Assembly: GCA_025451235.1 (NCBI GenBank)
Contig: JANWKT010000032.1
Location: 1-64,000 of the forward strand
Origin: Flavobacteriales bacterium
GTDB lineage: Bacteria > Bacteroidota > Bacteroidia > CAIKAF01
Direction of reading: 5' to 3'
Length of the DNA: 64,000 nt
Shown here: one piece after another, positions 52,360 through 62,000 of the stretch
How the letters are laid out: each line of letters starts with the position of its first letter
Position numbering within the stretch: the first letter of the stretch is position 1
Made by a program: the position numbers and the translations under genes
The notes under the pieces: generated by a model
Told to the model about the DNA's origin: nothing
What the model saw: the letters and a program-made list of their open reading frames with translations, nothing else
Databases searched by the model: none

Positions 52360-52716
52360 ATGAAATTACATCCTATCCTAGCCGTTTTATTCCTGGCCAT
52401 GCTTTTTTTATTCTCGTGTACAGATGCTGAAATTGTATCAGGATCATACCATGGAAAAATATACCGAACGGATACATTGGATGCAACGGTGAATGTGGTG
52501 GAGTTGGGGGATTATTATATAAGCATAGAAGTGAGGTATGCTCCTAATGCCGCTTTTATTGAACATGCCAAGTTGGTTAAAAACAATGCCAATGCTTATA
52601 ACCTCGTCCTCTCGAATTCAACAGGTGGATATATTTTAACCGGGTATTATTACGACGGATTTCTACACATAGAATCCTGGAACAATAACTATATTTTTGA
52701 AGGACAACAAGACTAG
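52360..52716 (+). CDS. Small lipoprotein, paralog of the gene at 43959
   Basis: A 118-residue lipoprotein (signal AMLFLFSCTD, Cys about 21). The mature part DAEIVSGSYHGKIYRTDTLD, ATVNVVELGDYYISIEV, LTGYYYDGFLHIES and NNYIFEG repeats the layout of the product of 43959-44312, 8.4 kb upstream, including the start of the mature chain, the KIYxTDTxDATV segment and the GYYYDGF turn. A TTG at 52351 would give three extra residues but lies inside the -7 box, so ATG 52360 is the start. It is convergent with the LamG protein gene (7 bp). Confidence 0.8.
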   Translation: MKLHPILAVLFLAMLFLFSCTDAEIVSGSYHGKIYRTDTLDATVNVVELGDYYISIEVRYAPNAAFIEHAKLVKNNANAYNLVLSNSTGGYILTGYYYDGFLHIESWNNNYIFEGQQD

Positions 52717-52723
52717 GTCATGT

Positions 52724-54556
52724 TTATTTTTTCAAGATTCTTTTAACCGACCTTGAACCATTTACAGTTGCATAAACGAAGTAAATACCCGCCGGATAAG
52801 TATATAAGGAAATGGTGGCCAGTTGATCTTTTTCCAGGTTGAAAGATAGAAGTATCTCACCATATATATTTACCAACCGAATATTTTCTATGCTTTCGGA
52901 ATAGTTGGTTTGGATATGAATAATATCATCTGTTGGATTCGGATAAATATTCCATACCATTTCACCTGAAGCATCCATGCCAAAAGTATTCACATTATAA
53001 CATGCAGAAGTATCTGTACATCCATTTTGGGTCACTTGCACAGCATAATCTCCATTCATGGTAGTATTAAAAACGGCATTGGTTTCGCCAGGGATGATAG
53101 CAAAATTATTATTGCAATCAAGCCATTGATAAGTAGCTCCTGATGCACTTGATGTAAGCACATTCCCCGTTTGAATAACAGCTGTATTTGCATTGTTGAT
53201 GGTTAAGTTAAGTGTGATGATACTGTCACAACCATTGATCGTGCCCAGTGTATCATAATAGGTGCCTGAAGTGGTAAGTAAAACACTGTTGAATAAATAT
53301 TCATTACAGGCTGTTGGAGAAATAACTGTTGATGCTGATTGATGAATGGTGAGATTTAAAGTAATCAAGCTGTCGCAACCATTGATGGTGTTGAGTGTAT
53401 CATAATAGGTGCCTGATGAGGTAAGTAAAACACTATTGAATAGATATTGATCGCAGGCTGTTTGAGGGATAACGGTGGATTGCGTATTATGGATAGTTAG
53501 ATTTAAGGTGACGATACTATCACATCCGGATGCACTGCTTAAAGTATCCTCATAGATTCCCGAGGAGGTGAGCAATGTGCTGTTGAACATGTACTGGTCG
53601 CAAGCCGTAACACTGAAGTTGGTACCTGAGCTGTTATTAACGGTAAGGTTTAAGGTAACAACACTGTCGCATCCACCCATAGAAAGAAGGGTGTCGGAAT
53701 GGATGCCAGTAATGGTATAAGGTTGGCTTCCAATAAATGCAGTATCCCCCTGACAAATGGTACTGGAACTGGATGAACTGAACGTAGTATTGGGACCTAC
53801 TTGGTTGATCACTGCCCCTGAAGCGATCCAGTTAGAAGTCCCACCTGAAAGTGCAAAATTGTTGAGGGTTCCATTGTAGGTTGCATTGATATCAGGTAAG
53901 GTGGTAACGCCTGGGTTTGATCCTGAAGCGATCCCTTGGTTGAAGTTATAGTATGCTACCAGGTTTGGAACCGGAGCGGTAAATTCGGCATTCATATTCG
54001 ACATGATCTGGCATTGGGTCCTTGCCTCACTCCAAACCCTCACTTCATCTAATGAGCCAGTAAAGTATTGGAAACCACCGGGGCGGGTTCCTATGGTCAT
54101 CAACCCACTGGTTCCGGAGGATGAACCTCCTCCGGCGGCACTGGCTTGTAATACTCCATTGAAAAACACTTGCGGGGTTAATGTGGAGGATGTCCAGCGA
54201 GCTGCCACATGGGTCCATTGGTTAGTAGGGATTGAAGCGCTGGTGACAACACTATAGGTGGTACCACCTGCGATTACATAAAAGTATATGACATTACCGA
54301 TACCCGTGCCCATCGTGGCGAAGTTGGCGGTACTCGGCTGGGCAAAAATAATTCTTTGAAAGGCACTAGCACTTGGATATACCCATGCTTCAAAAGTAAA
54401 ATCGTTTGCCGCGAGGGTATTAAATAATGGGGGGACGGTAGCGGAGACGACCATATCGTTGGCCCCATCAAAGTTCAAAGCATTCCCTGGAGATTGTAAA
54501 TGAGCCTGAAATATGAAGGTGAGCATGATAGCAATAAAAGCGATTGTTTTTTGCAT
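52724..54556 (-). CDS. LamG-domain secreted protein with internal repeats and T9SS type A tail
   Basis: A 610-residue surface protein: signal peptide (1-20, ending IFQAHL), a LamG/concanavalin-like domain (about 22-205; ALNFDGANDMVV, WTHVAARWTSS, GSLDEVRVWSEARTQCQI, LVAYYNFNQG), then four repeats of about 48 residues of the form 'C..Y.FNS.LLTSSG.Y.DTL....GCDS..TLNLT' (about 260-465), a Cys-containing spacer, and a T9SS type A tail (WNIYPNPTDDIIHIQTN, VNIYGEILLSFNLEK, YPAGIYFVYATVNGSRSVKR). LamG domains often bind carbohydrates or proteins. The DNA of the repeats (about 53180-53760) is partly conserved, so they arose by recent duplication. Confidence 0.9.
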   Translation of the reverse strand: MQKTIAFIAIMLTFIFQAHLQSPGNALNFDGANDMVVSATVPPLFNTLAANDFTFEAWVYPSASAFQRIIFAQPSTANFATMGTGIGNVIYFYVIAGGTTYSVVTSASIPTNQWTHVAARWTSSTLTPQVFFNGVLQASAAGGGSSSGTSGLMTIGTRPGGFQYFTGSLDEVRVWSEARTQCQIMSNMNAEFTAPVPNLVAYYNFNQGIASGSNPGVTTLPDINATYNGTLNNFALSGGTSNWIASGAVINQVGPNTTFSSSSSSTICQGDTAFIGSQPYTITGIHSDTLLSMGGCDSVVTLNLTVNNSSGTNFSVTACDQYMFNSTLLTSSGIYEDTLSSASGCDSIVTLNLTIHNTQSTVIPQTACDQYLFNSVLLTSSGTYYDTLNTINGCDSLITLNLTIHQSASTVISPTACNEYLFNSVLLTTSGTYYDTLGTINGCDSIITLNLTINNANTAVIQTGNVLTSSASGATYQWLDCNNNFAIIPGETNAVFNTTMNGDYAVQVTQNGCTDTSACYNVNTFGMDASGEMVWNIYPNPTDDIIHIQTNYSESIENIRLVNIYGEILLSFNLEKDQLATISLYTYPAGIYFVYATVNGSRSVKRILKK

Positions 54557-54637
54557 GGGGCATATTTATAGCTACTAAGATATAAAACTAAATTTAATAT
54601 GCAGGCCCCGACTAAAATATTTACAAAAGGGAATTGT

Positions 54638-54668
54638 TTGGAAATCAAATAAGGTTAGATTAACTTTA
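54638..54668 (+). promoter_or_regulatory. Lipoprotein-island start module F
   Basis: TTG (54638-54640) in TTTGGAAAT, 20-nt spacer, TAACTTTA (54661-54668); ATG 7 nt later at 54676. Confidence 0.7.
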
Positions 54669-54675
54669 TCAGAAG

Positions 54676-55149
54676 ATGAAAAAGTATGCCGTTTTTATAA
54701 TTCTTCTTTTCTTTTCATGTGGAACTTCGGATAAAAAGAAACCCTATCCGACCATTACTCAATCAACGGAGGTAAATGAGTTAGGGAAGTTTTTAGATTT
54801 TACCCAATTCAAACCCACAGATGTTTCGTTTAGGTACACGTATTATGATAACTCGGGGCAGAATGACCGATCTGTTCCAGGACCTTCGGATCATTATATG
54901 CAGGCATTGATGTTTTTTGATTCTTTGACTTTTAAAAACATCTTGCTGAACGCCCAGGTGGAATCATCCAACCATCCTATTCCCAATTACCAAAAAGAAG
55001 AATTTAATTTCGACTGGCTGGATAGGGAGATCAAAAATGAATTGATGAGAAGTGATACAAGTTACCACGGACATCATGATTTGTATTTTGGTAGCGGAGG
55101 GCAGTTATGGCTAATGGATAAAAAGATATTGTTATACGATGGATCGTAG
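54676..55149 (+). CDS. Lipoprotein of unknown function
   Basis: A 157-residue protein with a lipoprotein signal (VFIILLFFSCGTS, Cys at 14). The mature part includes NELGKFLDFTQFKPTDVSFR, YTYYDNSGQNDRSVPGPSDH and the C-terminal HHDLYFGSGGQLWLMDKKIL, with no recognised domain. Short-leader promoter as in five other genes of the island. It is the last small gene before the giant secreted protein. Confidence 0.75.
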   Translation: MKKYAVFIILLFFSCGTSDKKKPYPTITQSTEVNELGKFLDFTQFKPTDVSFRYTYYDNSGQNDRSVPGPSDHYMQALMFFDSLTFKNILLNAQVESSNHPIPNYQKEEFNFDWLDREIKNELMRSDTSYHGHHDLYFGSGGQLWLMDKKILLYDGS

Positions 55150-56037
55150 CTTTTTTTTGAACAGTAAATTTCCCATATTATTTCAACCTTTATCATATTG
55201 GAATATTCGATCCAATATAAGATCTCTATAGAGGATGGGTGTATCCGATCTTATCACTTCCCTGCTTGAGAATGCTTATTTGATTTTTTATCACCCACTC
55301 CCTTTAAACCACGCGGAATTTTGCAACAGTAATGATGGTATTTTAAAGAGATGTTTCGTGAGAAAAGATTTTCGCGTGTATGGTGTAAGGAAGATGCCTA
55401 CTTGATTGAATTTAGTTTTCGTGAAGATGGGTATTGATCTGTAAAACCAATTGATCGATTATTTACGTAAATAAAGAGGATAAGCTGCGCAAACAGTCCC
55501 GACTGCAGTGGTAGCTGGTAATTGCTGGCTACACATACTGCTTGATGCAGCCGAGTAAACCTGCCTGCCAAGGTGCATGGCCCGAGCTTCGTCAGGCAGG
55601 CAGCAGGAATACCAGGCTGCATATTTAGCAGTATGGCAGCCAGCAGGTTACCACTAAAACGAAAGGCGGATAGAGGCTGCCAAAAAGGGGATGCAAAAAG
55701 CAACTGTAAAAGAGATAGTTACAGCGATTAAAGAAAGATTAACTACTTAAAATGCGTAATTTTAATATTTTTTTAATAATTATCTAAACCCCTTTAGATT
55801 AGGCCTTTGAATAGGATTTAAGGATAATTTAATGATAGTCCAATAGTTAGACTGCTAAAAACTTGTTAATAAGTCTGAAAAAACCCCTACTTTAGAACCC
55901 AAGTTAACTTGAATGAGTCCTACCTACCTGCTGTGTGAAATTGATTTATTGATGGCCCTATTTTTATGCCATATCGGGACCGTTTTGCTTACCATTACCA
56001 CAACAAAATTTTATTCAATCATTGATATTCGAAGTTT
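55150..56037. other. 888-bp gene-free leader region before the giant protein
   Basis: Includes an 8-bp hairpin ATATTGGA/TCCAATAT (55195-55218), the inverted copy of the GC-rich element (55489-55655), and a strongly AT-rich stretch (about 55730-55860). A weak promoter candidate is TTG at about 55863 with TACTTTAG some 22 nt later. I see no RNA gene or real ORF. Confidence 0.55.
55489..55655. repeat. GC-rich palindromic intergenic element, copy 3 (inverted)
   Basis: Read on the minus strand it contains GTTTACTCGGCTGC and, near its end, CAGCTACCACTGCAGTCGGG, matching the CTGTTTACTCGCAGC and GAGCTATCGCTGCAGTCGC pieces of 43629-43746. A strong inner stem CCTGCCTG (55560 on)/CAGGCAGG (about 55594) is present. 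Confidence 0.55.
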
Positions 56038-59000
56038 ATGAGAAAACTTTTACTAGTCTTCATCCTTTTAACCGGCGCCTTTTCACTGAACCTTCAAGCA
56101 CAGAACGTGAACGTTTCTGGAGCTGCGGTGGGCAACGGAACCTATGCAACGCTTACGGCTGCTTTTACGGCGATTAATGGTGGAGTGCAAACAGGAACCA
56201 ATATTGTAATTGATATTGTAGGCAATACCAACGAAGGTGCAGGCTCTGCCATTTTGAATGCAGGAACCTGGAACAGTGTGAGTATTCAGCCTAACGGCGG
56301 AGCAGCACGAACCATTACGGGTGCTACGACCGGAGGAAACGCGCTGATTGATCTCAATGGTGCTGATTTGGTAACCATAGATGGATTGAATGCCGGCGGA
56401 AACTCACTGACCATTTCGAATACAACTGTTTCAACAACCGCTGGGACTTCGACCATACGGTTTAACGGAGATGCTGCCAATAATAATATCACCAGATGTG
56501 ATATACAAGGTTCGGCCAGTATGACGGCCAGTTTGCAAGGTGGTACCATTTATTTTGCCGCTGGTACATTGGCGGGAAATGATAACAATACCATTTCTAA
56601 TTGTAACATAGGACCTGCAGGAGGGAACCTACCATCAAAAGCTGTTTACAGTTTTGGATCGGTTGGAATGGAAAATGACATGAACACTATTATTAACTGC
56701 AATATTTTCGATTATTTTAATTCGGGTTTAGAAAGTTCTGGTATACATATTTTAGATGGGGTATTGTGGACCATCCAGAACAATAGATTTTTCCAAAGTG
56801 CTACTAGGACACAGATTTCTCCGGTTCAACATACAGCCATTAAATTTAATTCAGCGATATCGGTAGCCAACATTGTTACCGGTAATATCATCGGTTTCAA
56901 TAATTCAGGCGGTACAGGCACTTATACTTTGGTTGGAGCTGGCCCCGGAAGTGCTTTTTATCCAATTCATGTACCTGCAGGATCCGTAGATGTTTCTACC
57001 AACATTATCCGTAATATTAATTTTTCAGGTCCAGTTTCAGGATCTGGCGCCACCGCCCCCTTTGCTGCTATCCAGGTAATGGATGGTGTGGGTACGATTA
57101 GTGGAAATATTATAGGTAGTGTTAGTGCATTGGGTGTGATTAGTTTTGCCAGCACATTACCTGGAAGTACATCTCATGTTTATGCTATCAACTATACCGG
57201 GACCAATTCCACTTCCATTTTGGATAACCAGATCGGAGGCTTGTCGATGAATCCAGGATCAGGTGGATCAACCATTTTCAGGGGGATCAACGCAGTTACA
57301 GCTCCTGGGGTTATTACCAATATTCAGAATAATATCGTAGGTACAGAGGCAGGAGGTATTAGTAACACTGCAGTAGGTGCTTCCTCAAGAATGATCGGAA
57401 TTAATTTAAGTTCAGGTGCAGGAATTATTACAGGCAATACTGTAAGTGGGCTTGTGATGATCGCGAACAATTTTGGAACCGGTGTTAACTCTTCTTTGAT
57501 AGGAATTCTTACCGATAATACAACCGCTTCTTCGAGCAATGATGTTTCTGACAATACTATTTTTACGCTTGGGCAAAATGCTGGTGGAGCAGCCTGGGTA
57601 AATGGAATTGTTTATAACGGAAATACCGGAGGAACGCATACCATTTCAAAAAACAGTATCCATACCTTAGCTGCAGCCAATGCCACCTCAGTGGTCAATG
57701 GGATTTGCATCATAGGTGGAAACAGCAGCTATTCGAACAATTTTATCAGACTCGGATTAGACCTTACCGGTGCATCAGTAACAGTGGGTCTTAATTTTAA
57801 TGGGATCAATGAAACGGCAGCAGGTAGTAATAGCTTTTACTTTAACAGCGTATATATTGGTGGAACTGGTGTAGGTGGAGCAGCTAATACATTTGCGATG
57901 AACAGTACTATAACTGGTTCTACCAGAGATTATAGAGATAATATTTTTTACAACGCCCGAAGTAATGGTGCAGGAACTGGAAAACACTATGCCATTAGAA
58001 TGGGTGGCGCTACTCCAAATCCTGCTGGTTTGACTACAGATTTTAATGATCTTTTTGTGAGTGGAACCGGAGGTTTTGTTGGGTTGTACAATGCTGTTGA
58101 CCAAACAACATTGGCCAACTGGCAGGCAGCTACCGGACAAGATGCAAACAGTATGAATGCGGATCCCCAATTCATGACCCCAAATGGATCTTCAGTAACC
58201 GGTGATTTACATATCAATCCTGCCATCCCAACGGTGGTAGAAGGAACAGGCGTGGCCATCGGATCTATTACCGACGATATTGATTTCCAAGTGAGGGCAG
58301 GTTTAACTCCTGTTGATATGGGTGCAGATGGTGGAAACTTTTTAGGCGGTGGTCCGGAGATTGATATACAAGGAAATGCCACATCAATAGCAGATGGAGA
58401 TATAACTCCGAGCTTGGCAGATCATACTGATTTTGGAAGTGTGTCAGCATGTTCCGGAACATTTAGCAGAACCTATACCATATTTAATACAGGCATCACC
58501 GTACTGAATATTTCCAGTGTAAATATTACGGGAGCACATGCGGGTGATTTTACCATTACTACTCCGCCTGCTGCAACCGTTCCGGTTTCAGGTTCTACTA
58601 CCATGGTGATAGAGTTTGATCCATCCGCTACCGGATTAAGGACTGCCACCGTTACTGTAAATAACGATGACCTGAACGAAGGGGTGTATGATTTTGCCAT
58701 ACAAGGGACCGGTGCAGTAGATAACGCACCACCTAGTATTGCACCCGGACCCTTTACATTTACCGGACCTTCACCTCTGGTTCCGGCACAAAATTTTTAT
58801 TTTCTTCCTGTTTCAGGTTTATCCAGCCCAATGACAACTGGTATGGTTACTTCGATTTGCATGGATATTACTTATCCAACAGTAGAAGACCTGGATATAT
58901 TTTGTGCAGAGCCTTCATTCTCTGCTGCAGCATTGATCACTATTAATAATACTGGAGCTGCAGGAAATAACTTTACCAATACTTGTTTAGACCTGGTTTC

Positions 59001-62000
59001 AGGAACACCGCTTACCTCTGGAGCCGCCCCTTATACTGGCTCTTTTGATGATGCGTCAGTTTTTGATCCGAATGGATTTAATAGCTTGAATGGTTTTGAC
59101 CCTAATGGGGCCTGGTTATTTTTTATTGATAATACCAACCCAGTAACCAGTGGTACCCTCAATTCATTTAGCATATCATTTAACCAATTTGCAGATATTA
59201 ATGAAGCCTGTAGCTATACAAATTTAGCTGCCCCCACTTTAATAGATGTTTGTGATGGACCTATTACCGGTACAGCAACCATAGGTGGAGTTCCGCAGGT
59301 GATCCCATTTACGGTAAATAGTCCAGGAACAACCGTGATTGCCTGGACATTTACGGATTTAAGTGGTAATGATACCACGATTAATCAAAACGTGATCATT
59401 AATGACATAACCCCACCTGTAATTGTATGTCCAAGCGATATTGCCGTAGCTACTGACCCTGGTGTATGTACTAACAGTACCGCTTCTCTGGGTACCCCGT
59501 TTACTTCTGATAATTGTGGAATAGCTTCGGTTACTAATAATGCACCAGGTACCTTTCCATTAGGAGGCACTACTGTAACCTGGACTGCAACCGATTTGAA
59601 TGGAAATACCAGCACATGTACTCAATTGGTGCTTGTGGTGGATGTAGAAAACCCAACCATTACTTGTCCTTCTGATATTAGTTTACCTGCAGATGTGGGT
59701 CAGTGTACCAGCTCAGCTGCTATTGGCACACCTGTTACCGGTGATAACTGTTCGGTAGCCAGCGTAACACCAATACCAGCCGGTCCTTATCCTGTGGGAA
59801 CTACCATTGTAACCTGGGTGGTGGCTGATGGTGCTGGAAATACGGCCAGTTGTACACATTTGGTAACGGTTACCGACACTCAGCCCCCAACGATTACTTG
59901 TCCTTCGGATGTATTAATTACAGCGGATGCAGGGTTATGCTCCAGCAGTGCGGTTGCTTTAGGTTCACCTGTTACTGCAGATAATTGTGGAGTGGCTTCA
60001 GTAGTGAATGACGGGGTATCTCCATACCCGGTTGGAAATACAACCGTAACGTGGACCGTAACAGATGTAAACGGATTGACCGCTACTTGTACTCAACTAG
60101 TAACTGTAACAGACAATGAAAACCCAACTATTACATGTCCATCTGATGTAACATTCTCTGCCGACCCAGGTTTCTGTTCAAGCAGTTCAGTAGTATTAGG
60201 TTCACCAGTAACTGGTGACAACTGCGGTGTGGCTTCAGTAGTCAACAATGGATCATCCCCTTATCCAGTTGGAACAACGATGGTAACCTGGACGGTCACC
60301 GATGTAAATGGTCTTACCGCCACTTGTACACAAAACGTAGTCATTACCGATGATGAAAATCCAACGATCACGTGTGTTGGTGATCAGACAACCAATACAT
60401 CTCCCGGTGTTTGTAACGTAATTGTAGGTGCAATAGGGCCTATTTCAAGCGGAGATAATTGCCCGGGATCATTGGTTACTTATGTAATCAGCGGAGCTAC
60501 CACTGCCAGCGGAAACAATGATGCCAGTGGAACCACCTTTAATGGTGGAGTTTCAACCGTAACTTATACGATTACAGATGCGTCGAGCAATACGAGCACT
60601 TGTTCATTTACAGTAACAGTGAACGATACAGAAAATCCAACAATTACCTGCGTAGGTAACCAATCAGTGAATACAGGTGCAGGGGTATGTACAGCAGTAG
60701 TAAACGGAATAGCACCTACCTCAAGTGGAGACAATTGCGTAGGATTGACAATTACTTATACGATCACCGGAGCAACCACCGGTAGCGGATCTAACGATGC
60801 CAGCGGAACCACTTTTAACGAAGGAATTTCAACCGTAACCTATACCATAACAGATGCTTCCAGCAATACCAGTACTTGTTCTTTTACAGTTATAGTGAAT
60901 GATAATCAAAACCCAGTAGTCAACTGTCAGAATATAATAGTGAATCCTACCCCAGGTAATCCAGTAACCGTTACCCCATCCATGGTAGTAACCAGTGCAA
61001 CGGATAACTGTGGTATTTTGGATACGATCGTCAATCCGAATGTATTCAGTTGTGCTGATGATGGAGATACGATAGCCATCACCATTACAGTGAATGATAT
61101 TAATGGCAATTCAACTAATTGTTTTGCGCAGGTGTTTGTTGTGGGCACAGGCTGTTCCAGTAATGCGCCTCCTAATGCCGTATGCCAGAATATTACAGTG
61201 GATGCAAATGCTTCTTGCCAAGGAACAGCGGTTGCCAGCCAATTTGATGGAGGTAGTACTGATCCGGATTTCGATCCTCTTAGCTTCTTTGTAATTCCTG
61301 CAGGACCTTATGCATTGGGAGTAACCAACGTAACTTTATTTGTAACAGATGGTATTGATACCAGTTCATGTCCAGCTACCATCACCGTAGTAGATAATAC
61401 TCCTCCTAGTATTGCACCAGGACCGTTTACCTTTACCGGACCTTCGCCTCTTAATCCAGCACAAAATTTTTATTTTCTTCCTGTTTCTGGTTTATCCAGT
61501 CCAATGACATCAGGAATGCTTACTTCGATTTGCATGGATATTACTTATCCAACTGTTGAGGACCTGGATATATTTTGTGCGGAGCCCTCCTTCTCAGCGG
61601 CAGCATTGATCACCCTTAATAATACGGGGGTTGCAGGCAATAACTTTACCAACACTTGTCTGGACCTGGTTTCAGGCACCCCTCTTTTATCAGGGGCAGC
61701 ACCTTATACCGGCTCTTTTGATGATGCTTCTATTTTTGATCCGAATGGATTTAATGGCTTGAATGGTTTTGACCCTAATGGGGTCTGGTTATTTTTTATA
61801 GATAATACAGGCTCTAGTAGTGGTACCCTCAATTCATTTACCCTCACATTTAATCAATTTGCAGATATTAATGAAGCCTGTAGTTATACCAATACGGCTG
61901 CCCCTACCATGACTGATAATTGTGCAGGTGTGATTACCGGTACTGCTACGATTGGAGGCGTACCTCAAACCATTCCATTTACCGTTAGTACTTCTACAGT

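Noticed and set aside
43422-55200. Lipoprotein island considered as a phage-defence or toxin-immunity locus
   Set aside because: No nuclease, toxin, polymorphic-toxin tail, integrase or helicase is recognisable; products are mostly exported and unrecognised, so I make no such claim.
55150-56037. Possible RNA gene in the long leader region
   Set aside because: The only strong folds belong to a dispersed intergenic repeat; no tRNA-like or known riboswitch pattern seen.
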